64,000 nucleotides of DNA from positions 9,424,001 through 9,488,000 of the forward strand of contig NZ_CP107853.1 in assembly GCF_036013525.1 (NCBI RefSeq). Reading direction: 5' to 3'. A program made the translations under genes and the position numbers. The notes beneath the pieces are model-generated. The model had not been told where the DNA came from. It made no database searches and was given only the letters and a program-made list of their open reading frames with translations. How positions within the stretch are numbered: the stretch's first letter is position 1; every line of letters starts with the position of its first letter. Origin of the DNA: Nonomuraea sp. NBC_00507. GTDB lineage: Bacteria > Actinomycetota > Actinomycetes > Streptosporangiales > Streptosporangiaceae. This document shows positions 7,543-15,738 of the stretch, piece after piece.

Positions 7543-10233
7543 TCAGTGACCGGCGTCCTCCCACGTGCGCCCGACGCCCACGGAGACCTCCAGCGGCACC
7601 CGCAGGTGATAGGCGGCGTTCATCTGGTCGCACACGAGCTGTTTGAGCTGCTCCAGCTCCCCTGGCGCCACCTCGAACACGAGCTCGTCGTGGACCTGGA
7701 GCAACATCCTGGAGGCCAGCCTCTCCTCGCGGATCGCCTGGTGCACGTGGAGCATGGCGACCTTGATGATGTCGGCAGCCGAGCCCTGGATGGGGGCGTT
7801 GAGCGCCATCCGCTCGGCCATCTCGCGGCGCTGGCGGTTGTCGCTGGTGAGGTCGGGCAGGTAGCGGCGGCGGCCCATGATCGTCTCGGTGTAGCCGTCG
7901 GTGCGCGCCTGGGCCACGATCGCGTGCAGGAAGTCGCGTACGCCGCCGAACTCCTGGAAGTATTCCTCCTTCAGCGCCCGCGCCTCGGCCACCGGGATGT
8001 TGAGCTGCGCGGACAGCCCGAAGTCGGACAGCCCGTAGGCCAGGCCGTAGTTCATGGCCTTGATGCGGGCACGCAGGTCGCCGTCGATCTGCTCGGGCGG
8101 CAGGTCGAACACGCGGGCCGCGGTGGCCTGGTGGAAGTCGTGCCCGGACTCGAAGGCGGCGATCAGCGACTCGTCGCCCGACAAGTGGGCCATGATCCGC
8201 AGCTCGATCTGGCTGTAGTCGGCCGTCAGCAGCGTCTCGTAGCCCTCGCCGACCACGAAGCCCTGCCGGATACGGCGGCCCTCGGCGGTGCGGATCGGGA
8301 TGTTCTGCAGGTTGGGCTTCTCCGAGGAGAGCCGGCCGGTGGCGGCGATGATCTGGTTGAACGTCGTGTGGATGCGCCCGTCGTCGCCGACCTCCTTGAT
8401 CAACCCTTCCACCGTGGTGCGCAGCTTCTGCTGGTCGCGGTGGCGCAGCATGATCGTGGGCAGCTCGTGGTCGGTCTGGGTGGCGAGCCAGGCGAGCTGG
8501 TCGGCGTCGGTGCTGTAGCCGGTCTTGATCTTCTTGGTCTTGGGCAGGTTGAGCTTGACGAAGAGGATCTCCTGCAGCTGCTTGGGCGAGCCCAGGTTGA
8601 ACTGCTCGCCGACGGCGCGGTGCGCCTCCTCCACCGCGTGTTTGACCGCGGCGCCGAACTCGGCCTCCAGGCCGGCGAAGTATTCGTTGTCGACGGCGAT
8701 GCCCGCGCGCTCCATCTCGGCCAGCACGCTCAGCAGCGGCAGCTCCACCTCGCCGAGCAGGTGGGTGCCGCCGCGCCCGGCGAGGAAGCGCTCCAGGGCC
8801 TCGGCCAGCTCACGCACGGCGTGGGCGCGCAGCGCGAGGTCCTTGGCAGGGGCGTCCTCGTCGTCGCCGAACAGCGCGGCCTGCCCGTGGGACTCCTCCT
8901 CGGCCCGCAGGTCGCGGTTGAGGTAGCGGCGGGCCAGGTCCTCCAGCGCGAACGTGCGCTGCCCCGGCATCGCCAGATAGGCGGCCAGGGCGGTGTCGCA
9001 GCCGAGGCCGCGCAGCTCCATGCCCTGCGCCCACAGGGCCAGGATGGGACCCTTGGCGTCGTGGACGGCCTTGGGCTTGGTCTCGTCGGCCAGCCAGGCC
9101 CGCAGGGCGGCCTCGTCGGCCTCGGTGAGCTTGACGGGATCGATGTGGGCGGCGGTGCCGGTGGGCGAGGCGATGGCGATGGCGTCGATGCGCCCGGTGC
9201 CGCTGCCGTAGACGCCCTTGACGGCGAGCCCGGCGCGGCCCTCGGGCAGCGCGGCCAGCCAGCCGGCCACCCGGTCGGGGCCGAGCAGCACGGTCTCGAC
9301 CTCGAACCCCTGGTCGGGCTCCTGCTCGCCGGTGCCGAGCACCTTGAACACGCGCTCACGCAACTCGCCGCGGATCTGCAGGGTGTCGAACAGCTTGTTG
9401 ATCTCCTCGCGCTCCCAGGTGCCCTGCTGGAGGTCTTCGAGCTCGGCCTCCAGTGGGACGTCGCGCAGCAGCTCGGTGAGCCGCCGGTTCATCAGCACCT
9501 GGGCGACGTGCTCGCGCAGCTTGTCGCCGACCTTGCCCTTGACCTCGTCGACCCGGTCGACGAGGGCGGTCAGCGAGCCGAACTCGCGCACCCACTTGGC
9601 CGCGGTCTTCTCCCCCACGCTGGGGATGCTCAGCAGGTTGTCACTGGGGTCGCCGCGCAGGGCCGCGAAGTCCGGGTATTGCGCCGGGGTCAGGCCGTAT
9701 TTCTCCTCGACCGCCTCGGGCGTGAACCTCGTCATGTCGCTGATGCCGCGCCGGGTCATCAGGACGGTGACCTTGTCGTCGACGAGCTGCAGCGCGTCAC
9801 GGTCGCCGGTGACGATGAGGACGCTCATCCCCTGCGCGGAGGCGCGGGTGGCGAGCGTGGCGATGAGGTCGTCGGCTTCGAACCCGGCCTTGGACAGGCG
9901 CGGGATGCGCAGCGTGTCGAGCAGCTCGAAGATGAGCTGCATCTGCCCGCGGAAGTCCTCGGGCGTCTCGCTCCTGTTGGCCTTGTAGTCGGAGTATTCC
10001 TCATGACGGAAGGTCGGCTCCGACCTGTCGAAGGCCACCGCCACATGGGTCGGCTGCTCGTCGCGCAGGACGTTGGTCAACATCGAGGTGAACCCGTAGA
10101 CCGCCTCGGTGTGCTGACCGTCGGTGGTCATGAGGTTGGCGTCCTTGAGCGCGAAAAAGGCGCGGTAGGCCAGCGAATGCCCGTCGAGCAGCAACAGGCA
10201 TGGGCGGTTGGGGGTCACTTCACTCTTCGGCAC
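7543..10233 (-). CDS. polA: DNA polymerase I
   Basis: Repairs gaps and processes Okazaki fragments. The 5'-3' exonuclease domain fills residues 1-~290 (LLLLDGHSLAYRAFFAL, VTGDRDALQLV), then a 3'-5' exonuclease-like fold that lacks the DxE catalytic motif (the expected position reads AGLAVKGVYG), so proofreading is probably absent as in other actinobacteria. The polymerase domain shows motif A DYSQIELRIM, the O-helix KAMNYGLAYGL and motif C VHDELVFE (Asp849). 896 aa, usual length. GTG 10231-10233 is 6 nt downstream of TAGGCT, a leaderless start. Confidence 0.97.
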   Translation of the reverse strand: MPKSEVTPNRPCLLLLDGHSLAYRAFFALKDANLMTTDGQHTEAVYGFTSMLTNVLRDEQPTHVAVAFDRSEPTFRHEEYSDYKANRSETPEDFRGQMQLIFELLDTLRIPRLSKAGFEADDLIATLATRASAQGMSVLIVTGDRDALQLVDDKVTVLMTRRGISDMTRFTPEAVEEKYGLTPAQYPDFAALRGDPSDNLLSIPSVGEKTAAKWVREFGSLTALVDRVDEVKGKVGDKLREHVAQVLMNRRLTELLRDVPLEAELEDLQQGTWEREEINKLFDTLQIRGELRERVFKVLGTGEQEPDQGFEVETVLLGPDRVAGWLAALPEGRAGLAVKGVYGSGTGRIDAIAIASPTGTAAHIDPVKLTEADEAALRAWLADETKPKAVHDAKGPILALWAQGMELRGLGCDTALAAYLAMPGQRTFALEDLARRYLNRDLRAEEESHGQAALFGDDEDAPAKDLALRAHAVRELAEALERFLAGRGGTHLLGEVELPLLSVLAEMERAGIAVDNEYFAGLEAEFGAAVKHAVEEAHRAVGEQFNLGSPKQLQEILFVKLNLPKTKKIKTGYSTDADQLAWLATQTDHELPTIMLRHRDQQKLRTTVEGLIKEVGDDGRIHTTFNQIIAATGRLSSEKPNLQNIPIRTAEGRRIRQGFVVGEGYETLLTADYSQIELRIMAHLSGDESLIAAFESGHDFHQATAARVFDLPPEQIDGDLRARIKAMNYGLAYGLSDFGLSAQLNIPVAEARALKEEYFQEFGGVRDFLHAIVAQARTDGYTETIMGRRRYLPDLTSDNRQRREMAERMALNAPIQGSAADIIKVAMLHVHQAIREERLASRMLLQVHDELVFEVAPGELEQLKQLVCDQMNAAYHLRVPLEVSVGVGRTWEDAGH

Positions 10234-10239
10234 ACCCGC

Positions 10240-10245
10240 AGCCTA
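10240..10245 (-). promoter_or_regulatory. -10 box TAGGCT, leaderless polA start
   Basis: TAGGCT lies 6 nt upstream of the polA GTG with no ribosome binding site between them. Confidence 0.45.
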
Positions 10246-10295
10246 GTCTGCGACTGCGACAGAAAACCTGAGCTCGGAAGAGTGGAGACGTCCCT

Positions 10296-10709
10296 TTGAC
10301 GCAGACCAACCCCCAGGATCTCCTTGTGCTGAGCGACATGCACGACGGCACGCTGGCCCAGCGCATGGGGATCGAGTTCCTCGAAGCCGGGCCTGAGCGG
10401 GTCGTGGGCCGGATGCCGGTGGAGGGCAACACGCAGCCGTACGGGCTGCTGCACGGCGGCGCCTCGGCAGTGCTCGCCGAGACGCTGGGCTCGGTGGCCG
10501 CGGCCATCCACGCCGGTCCCGACCGCCTCGCGCTGGGCATCGAGATCAACGCCACCCACCACCGCGCGGCCTCCTCGGGGTACGTCACGGGCGTCGCGAC
10601 CAGGTTGCACGGCGGCCGCACGCTGGCGACATACGACATCGAAATCACCGATGAGCAGGGGCGACGCGTCTGCACCTCCCGCCTCACCTGCATGCTGCGC
10701 GACCGCTGA
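10296..10709 (+). CDS. Hotdog-fold thioesterase (PaaI/MenI type), 137 aa
   Basis: The hotdog motif NTQPYGLLHGGASAVLAETLGS contains the conserved His-Gly-Gly turn and the helix with the catalytic acid (AET). It should hydrolyse an acyl-CoA thioester; 4-hydroxybenzoyl/phenylacetyl or DHNA-CoA are the family's usual substrates. The start is a TTG at 10296 (MTQTNPQ...), with GTGGAGACG about 7 nt upstream. It is divergent from polA. Confidence 0.9.
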   Translation: MTQTNPQDLLVLSDMHDGTLAQRMGIEFLEAGPERVVGRMPVEGNTQPYGLLHGGASAVLAETLGSVAAAIHAGPDRLALGIEINATHHRAASSGYVTGVATRLHGGRTLATYDIEITDEQGRRVCTSRLTCMLRDR

Positions 10710-10723
10710 CCCCGCGGTCACTT

Positions 10724-10900
10724 CAGTGGATCCTTTGCGCTGCGCCCCCGTGGGTCGCTACGGTTGACCGGACGGGCGAGCCTGCGGGGAGGCCCAGTAG
10801 ATAACGTGTATCGGCCCGCGCCTGCGGGGATGCTCCCGTGAGCCCGCGCGGAGACCCAGTGGATCATGTGTTGGCTCCGCGCAAGCGGGATGTTCCGCCC
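10724..10900. repeat. Three degenerate copies of a CRISPR-like (type I-E-like) repeat/spacer unit
   Basis: The gene-free stretch 10710-11185 begins with a degenerate array. Copies at 10806-10838 and 10868-10898 both start GTGT and keep the I-E-like palindromic core (CCGCGCCTGCGGGGATG; CCGCGCAAGCGGGATG) ending TCCCG/TCCG. They are 62 bp apart at the 5' end and 60 bp at the ATG, the I-E period of about 61. The intervening sequences (from 10778 and 10840) resemble each other, unlike true spacers, and a more eroded copy starts near 10724 with CAGTGGATC. No cas gene is present in the window. It could equally be a simple 62-bp tandem duplication. Confidence 0.5.
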
Positions 10901-11043
10901 TACACGGCCCCAAAGGCCACCCCGTGGGCTCGTCCATGTTTTCGTAAAATCGTTACTGATCTGTCTCTGCGAAGCGCCAGGCGTCTCCCCCGATGTAGCC
11001 CCTGACCTGGCGTGTTGTTTCCTCACATGAGTGACACACAGTT

Positions 11044-11059
11044 GTCACTAATTGGTGAC
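11044..11059. promoter_or_regulatory. Inverted repeat upstream of the liv operon, possible operator
   Basis: GTCAC-TAATTG-GTGAC forms a 5-bp perfect inverted repeat in the otherwise featureless 290 bp before livH. Position and AT-rich centre suit a regulator site for the liv operon, but no consensus is recognised. Confidence 0.3.
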
Positions 11060-11185
11060 GAACGACCCTGAACCGGGCGTCACCAGATTAGGCTCCGGCC
11101 ATTGCATCCCAGTTGTGCCTGCGATGCGCGCGTGTCGAGATGGAGGGGCACAACCCCGCCTTGACCTAACTTTGAGGGAGCACCA

Positions 11186-12475
11186 TTGCGCAGAGCCGTG
11201 ATCGCGTTCACGGCCTTCCTGGGTGGACTCATCATCCTGCTGGCCGGACCCGCCCATGCGGGTCCCGCCGACTGCCAGGGACTGAGGGGAACACTCAAAC
11301 TCCAAGGCCAGCCAGTGAACGGCGCCAAAATCTCGGTGGCCACCGAGGGCGGACAACCCGTCAAGGAGGTCACCACCAACGCTCAAGGCACTTGGGACGT
11401 CCAGCTAGAGGACCCGGGCAAGTACAAGGTCACCCTGGATCCGAGCACCCTTCCGCAGAACGCCGAGGTGCGCGGCGGCAACAATGTCCGCACGCCGACC
11501 GTCTATGAGGGCAACTGCTCCACGGTCCTGTTCGCCCTCCAGCCCAAGACGGCCCCGGGCCAGCAGCCGCAGGACGACACCGGCGGCAGCACGTTCTGGA
11601 CGCAGGCCGCACAGCTGACCTTCGAGGGACTCAACCTCGGCCTCATCATCGCCCTGGCCGCGCTCGGTCTGTCGCTCATCTACGGCACGACCGGCCTGAC
11701 CAACTTCGCCCACGGCGAGCTGGTCACGCTCGGCGCGCTCCTCGCCTACGCGTTCAACGTGGGCTTCGGGCTTCATCTGATACCCGCCGCGTTGATCGCG
11801 GTCGTGGTGGCCGGGGGGCTCGGATACGGCCAGGACCGCCTGTTCTGGGGCCAGCTGCGCAGGCGCGGCACGGGCACCATCGCCATGATGATCATCTCGA
11901 TCGGCGTGGCGCTCTTCATGCGCTACGCGTTCCTGATCTTCTTCGGGGGCCAGACCGAGGCCTACGCGCAGTACACCGCGCAGCCGGGCATCGAGGTGGG
12001 GCCGATCTCGGCCGCCCCCAAGAACTTCTACGCCATGGGCATCGAGTTGGCCGTCCTGGTCGTCGTCGGCTTCGCGCTGATGCGCACCCGGACCGGCAAG
12101 GCGGCTCGCGCTGTGGCCGACAACCCCGCGCTCGCGGCCTCGTCCGGCATCAATGTCGACCGGGTGATCAGGATCATCTGGACCGTGGGCGCCGCCATCG
12201 CCGCGCTGGCCGGCATCATGCTCGGGCTCTCGCAGAACCTGAAGTACACAATGGGCCAGGACATCCTGCTGCTCATCTTCGCCGGCGTGACGCTCGGCGG
12301 CCTCGGCACCGCTTTCGGCGCCCTGGTCGGCTCGCTCGTGGTGGGCCTGTTCATCCAGGTCTCCACGCTGTGGGTGCCGCCGGAGCTCAAGAGCGTCGGC
12401 GCGCTGGCAGTGCTCATCATCGTGCTCCTCGTCCGGCCGCAGGGCATCCTGGGCCGCCGCGAGCGGATCGGCTGA
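11186..12475 (+). CDS. livH: Branched-chain amino acid ABC permease LivH with secreted N-terminal domain
   Basis: Inner-membrane permease for branched-chain amino acids. A signal peptide (residues 1-25, ending PAHA) and an ~85-residue beta-rich domain (GLRGTLKLQGQPVNGAKISV...TNAQGTWDVQLEDPGKYKVTL), similar to carboxypeptidase-regulatory/CNA-B folds, precede the permease. Two Cys (in ADCQG and EGNCS) may form a disulfide. After a Gln/Gly linker the permease starts near residue 135 (LTFEGLNLGLIIALAALGLSLIYG) and runs to the end with the usual LGTAFGALVGSLVVG loop. Normal LivH is ~290-300 aa; this is 429. TTG 11186 is supported by GAGGGAG 6 nt upstream. First gene of livHMGF. Confidence 0.9.
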   Translation: MRRAVIAFTAFLGGLIILLAGPAHAGPADCQGLRGTLKLQGQPVNGAKISVATEGGQPVKEVTTNAQGTWDVQLEDPGKYKVTLDPSTLPQNAEVRGGNNVRTPTVYEGNCSTVLFALQPKTAPGQQPQDDTGGSTFWTQAAQLTFEGLNLGLIIALAALGLSLIYGTTGLTNFAHGELVTLGALLAYAFNVGFGLHLIPAALIAVVVAGGLGYGQDRLFWGQLRRRGTGTIAMMIISIGVALFMRYAFLIFFGGQTEAYAQYTAQPGIEVGPISAAPKNFYAMGIELAVLVVVGFALMRTRTGKAARAVADNPALAASSGINVDRVIRIIWTVGAAIAALAGIMLGLSQNLKYTMGQDILLLIFAGVTLGGLGTAFGALVGSLVVGLFIQVSTLWVPPELKSVGALAVLIIVLLVRPQGILGRRERIG

Positions 12476-12491
12476 TCGGGGGAGGATCAGA

Positions 12492-13490
12492 ATGGACTGG
12501 ATCACGATCTTCAGCACCACCATCAAGGCCGCCATCGGCGTGGAGACGGTGCTCTACGGACTCGCCGCCATCGGCATCAACATCCACTTCGGCTACACCG
12601 GCCTGCTCAACTTCGGTCAGGCCGCGTTCATGGGCGTGGCCGGCTACGGGCTCGCCGTCACCGTCACCGTCCTGGGCCTGCCCTTCTGGATCGGCATCGC
12701 CATCGGCATCGCGGCCGCGGTGCTCCTGGCGATCATCATGGGCATACCGACGCTGCATCTGCGCGCCGACTACCTGGCCATCGTCACCATCGCGGTGGCC
12801 GAGATCATCCGGCTCGTCTTCCGCTCGGTGCAGTTCAAGAGCGTCTTCGGTGGCTCCGACGGACGGCGCGGCTTCTCCGACGGGTTCTACGCGCTGAACC
12901 CCTTCCCCGAAGGGGACTACGGCTTCAACCTCGGCCCGGTGCCGATCTTCTTCCCCCACTGGCAGCTGTGGGTGATACTCGTCGGCTGGGTGCTGATCGC
13001 CCTGTGCTGTGGCATCGTCTACCTGCTGATGAAGAGCCCATGGGGCCGCGTGCTCAAGGCCATCCGCGAGGACGAGGACGCCGTGCGCAGCCTCGGCAAG
13101 AACGTCTTCTCGTACAAGATGCAGTCGCTCATCCTGGGCGGCGTCGTCGGCTGTCTCGGCGGCTTCGTGTACGGCCTGGCCTTCGGCTCGGTCCAGCCGG
13201 ACATCTTCGGCACCGAGACCACGTTCTTCCTCTACACGATGGTCATCCTGGGCGGCGCCGCCCGCGTCCTGGGCCCCATCGTCGGGTCGATGATGTTCTG
13301 GGTGCTGCTCGTCCTGGTCTACGGCATCCTGACCGAGGCGGTCAGCGCCGGGTACATCACCTTCATGGACACCAGTCAAGTCGGTGCGTTCCGGTACATC
13401 TTCGTCGGTCTCGGCCTCATCCTGTTGCTCGTCTTCCGGCCACAGGGCATCTTCGGTGACAAGAGGGAGATAGCAATCGATGCACGCTGA
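12492..13490 (+). CDS. livM: Branched-chain amino acid ABC permease LivM
   Basis: Second permease subunit, about eight to nine membrane segments, with the family loop LRADYLAIVTIAVAEIIRLVFRS and the coupling segment SPWGRVLKAIREDEDAVRSLGKNVFSYKM. 332 aa, normal. GGGGGAGGATCAG precedes ATG 12492, 16 bp after livH. Its last codons overlap the livG start. Confidence 0.95.
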   Translation: MDWITIFSTTIKAAIGVETVLYGLAAIGINIHFGYTGLLNFGQAAFMGVAGYGLAVTVTVLGLPFWIGIAIGIAAAVLLAIIMGIPTLHLRADYLAIVTIAVAEIIRLVFRSVQFKSVFGGSDGRRGFSDGFYALNPFPEGDYGFNLGPVPIFFPHWQLWVILVGWVLIALCCGIVYLLMKSPWGRVLKAIREDEDAVRSLGKNVFSYKMQSLILGGVVGCLGGFVYGLAFGSVQPDIFGTETTFFLYTMVILGGAARVLGPIVGSMMFWVLLVLVYGILTEAVSAGYITFMDTSQVGAFRYIFVGLGLILLLVFRPQGIFGDKREIAIDAR

Positions 13491-14418
13491 AGCCATGACC
13501 ACCGACCGCAAGTCCGCCGCGCTGGCCGTCTTCAAGGACCTGGCCCGCGAGCCGGGGGTGCCCAAGCCGGACCCGATCCTGGTGGTGGACAACGTGGTGC
13601 GCCGGTTCGGCGGCCTGACCGCCGTCGAGGTGAACCACGTCGAGATCCAGCGCGGCTCCATCACCGCGCTGATCGGGCCCAACGGGGCGGGCAAGACCAC
13701 GTTTTTCAACCAGCTCACCGGCTTCGACACGGCCGACTCCGGCTCGTGGACGTTCAACGGGCGCTCCATGAGCGGCGTGCCCGCGCACAAGGTGGCCCGC
13801 TCGGGCATGGTGCGCACCTTCCAGCTCACCAAGGCGCTGTCCAGGCTGACGGTGCTGGAGAACATGCGCCTGGGCGCCCAGCAGCAGAAGGGCGAGACCT
13901 TCTGGCGAGCCCTCGTGCCGAGCTTCTGGCGCGGGCAGGAGGACGAGATCACGGAGCGGGCCGAAGAACTGCTGGCCCGGTTCAAGCTCGACGCCAAGCG
14001 AGACGACTTCGCCGGATCGCTGTCCGGCGGCCAGCGCAAGCTGCTGGAGATGGCCCGCGCGCTCATGGTGCAGCCCGAGCTGGTCATGCTCGACGAGCCC
14101 ATGGCCGGCGTCAACCCGGCGCTGACCCAGTCGCTGCTCGGCCACGTCAAGGACCTGCGTGAGCAGGGCATGACGGTGCTGTTCGTCGAGCACGACATGG
14201 ACATGGTCCGCGACATCAGCGACTGGGTGGTCGTCATGGCGCAGGGTGCGGTCATCGCCGAGGGCCCGCCGTCGACGATCATGTCCGACGAACGTGTGAT
14301 CGACGCCTACCTGGGGGCGCACCACGACGCGCCCCTGTCGGACACCGAGCTCGAGGCTCAGCTGCACGAGGCTGAGGCGGCGCTGGAGGCCGAGATCGAA
14401 GAGGAGACGCAGAAGTGA
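13480..14418 (+). CDS. livG: Branched-chain amino acid ABC ATPase LivG
   Basis: ATP-binding subunit with Walker A GPNGAGKTT, signature LSGGQRK, Walker B LVMLDEP and H-loop VEHDMD. The long insertion after MVRTFQLTKALSRLTVLENM is typical of LivG. ATG 13480 follows GAGGGAGA by 10 nt and overlaps the livM stop by 11 bp, consistent with coupled translation. A Glu-rich C-terminus (EAALEAEIEEETQK) extends past the family end. Its last four bases overlap livF (GTGA). Confidence 0.95.
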   Translation: MHAEAMTTDRKSAALAVFKDLAREPGVPKPDPILVVDNVVRRFGGLTAVEVNHVEIQRGSITALIGPNGAGKTTFFNQLTGFDTADSGSWTFNGRSMSGVPAHKVARSGMVRTFQLTKALSRLTVLENMRLGAQQQKGETFWRALVPSFWRGQEDEITERAEELLARFKLDAKRDDFAGSLSGGQRKLLEMARALMVQPELVMLDEPMAGVNPALTQSLLGHVKDLREQGMTVLFVEHDMDMVRDISDWVVVMAQGAVIAEGPPSTIMSDERVIDAYLGAHHDAPLSDTELEAQLHEAEAALEAEIEEETQK

Positions 14419-15209
14419 ACGCCGCAGAGCCTGCCGCCCAGTCGAAGGCGGCCGTCACCGACCGCAGCGCCCACCTGGAGGGCGCCGAGAACGCCGTGCT
14501 GCGATGCGACGAGCTGATCGCCGGCTACCTGCCGGGCGTCAACATCCTCAACGGCTCCGACCTCTACGTCAAAGACGGCGAGCTGATCGGCATCATCGGC
14601 CCCAACGGCGCCGGGAAGTCGACGCTGCTCAAGGCCATGTTCGGGCTGGTCAACATCCGCAGCGGCACAGTGCTGCTCAAGGGTGAGAACATCACGAACA
14701 TGAAGGCGCACTCGCTGGTCTCGCGCGGCGTCGGCTACGTCCCCCAGAACAACAACGTCTTCCCCAGCCTCACCATCGAGGAGAACCTCGAGATGGGCGC
14801 CTTCCAGGTGCCCGCGAAGTTCAAGGAGCGCTTCGAGTTCGTCGCCGAGCTGTTCCCCGCGCTCAAGGAGCGGCGCAAGCAGCGCGCCGGCTCCCTGTCC
14901 GGCGGTGAGCGGCAGATGGTCGCGATGGCCCGGGCACTCATGACCGAGCCGTCGGTGCTGCTGCTCGACGAGCCGTCCGCCGGCCTGTCCCCCAAGCTGC
15001 AGGACCTGGTGTTCCTCCAGGCCCAGCAGATCAACAAGGCCGGCGTCACGGTGATCATGGTGGAGCAGAACGCACGCCGCTGCCTGCAGATCTGCCACCG
15101 CGGCTACGTCCTCGACCAGGGCCGCAACGCCTACACCGGCACCGGGCGGCAGCTCGCCAATGACCCCAAGGTCATCGAGCTGTACCTCGGCACGCTGGCC
15201 AAGGCGTAA
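14415..15209 (+). CDS. livF: Branched-chain amino acid ABC ATPase LivF
   Basis: Second ATPase of the transporter: Walker A GPNGAGKST, signature LSGGERQ, Walker B VLLLDEPSAGLSP and VEQNARRCL at the H-loop position (Q instead of H, the LivF norm). 264 aa. Starts on GTG within a GTGA overlap with the livG stop, so translation is coupled. Followed 12 bp later by a strong terminator, closing the operon. Confidence 0.95.
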   Translation: MNAAEPAAQSKAAVTDRSAHLEGAENAVLRCDELIAGYLPGVNILNGSDLYVKDGELIGIIGPNGAGKSTLLKAMFGLVNIRSGTVLLKGENITNMKAHSLVSRGVGYVPQNNNVFPSLTIEENLEMGAFQVPAKFKERFEFVAELFPALKERRKQRAGSLSGGERQMVAMARALMTEPSVLLLDEPSAGLSPKLQDLVFLQAQQINKAGVTVIMVEQNARRCLQICHRGYVLDQGRNAYTGTGRQLANDPKVIELYLGTLAKA

Positions 15210-15221
15210 ATCCCGATCAAT

Positions 15222-15260
15222 ACGGCGAAGGGGCTCCCCAGGGGCCCCTTCGCCGTTTTT
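15222..15260 (+). terminator. Intrinsic terminator of livHMGF
   Basis: A 13-bp stem (ACGGCGAAGGGGC paired with GCCCCTTCGCCGT) is followed by TTTTT, right after livF. The T run abuts the start of the next small lipoprotein gene. Confidence 0.9.
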
Positions 15261-15261
15261 A

Positions 15262-15687
15262 ATGAGCGCTGTGAAACGTTTAGCGGCAGTCGCGCTCATG
15301 TTGCCCGTCCTGCTCGCCGGCTGCCAGGACGACGAGTCCCCCCGGAATCAGACAGGGGCGCAGCAGTACAGCACCGGCGGAGACCCCGCCGACAGCCCCT
15401 GCGCCCGCGTCGTCTCCGCCATCGGGTACGCCGGCCTCATGCTGGAGCCGAGGGGCCAGGAGGACCGGCAACACTTCGAGGACGCCCTGATCGGCCGCCT
15501 GGCGGAGGCCCGCGGCATCACGCTGCAGTTCGGCGACCGGCTACCCCGCTCGCTCAGCGGGGCCGTGGAGACCGTCAAGACGACGACCGCGGGGCTGTCC
15601 AGGAACGACGTGCCACGTGAGCGGCAGGTGGCACTGCTGAAGCGGTACCGGGCGGCCGCCGACCGGATCGTGGCGGGCTGCGAATAG
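15262..15687 (+). CDS. Small predicted lipoprotein of unknown function, 141 aa
   Basis: The N-terminus (SAVKRLAAVALMLPVLLAGC) is a lipoprotein signal with lipobox LLAGC. The mature part has a CARVVSAIGYAGLMLEPRG segment, a second Cys near the C-terminal end (VAGCE), and no recognised domain. The ATG at 15262 and the GTG at 15271 are both possible; neither has a clear ribosome binding site, and the gene starts right behind the liv terminator. Confidence 0.7.
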   Translation: MSAVKRLAAVALMLPVLLAGCQDDESPRNQTGAQQYSTGGDPADSPCARVVSAIGYAGLMLEPRGQEDRQHFEDALIGRLAEARGITLQFGDRLPRSLSGAVETVKTTTAGLSRNDVPRERQVALLKRYRAAADRIVAGCE

Positions 15688-15690
15688 CGA

Positions 15691-15717
15691 AGGGCCCGGC
15701 CGTGGCGGCCGGGCCCT
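15691..15717. terminator. Bidirectional terminator between lipoprotein gene and livK
   Basis: An 11-bp perfect stem (AGGGCCCGGCC / GGCCGGGCCCT) with a 5-nt loop sits between two convergent stop codons. It is followed by TGTTGCTTGCT on the plus strand. Confidence 0.75.
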
Positions 15718-15738
15718 GTTGCTTGCTGCTGGCGTGTA

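Noticed and set aside
7450..10299. A 949-codon plus-strand open frame opposite polA
   Set aside because: Same antisense effect; polA motifs run through the full minus-strand frame.
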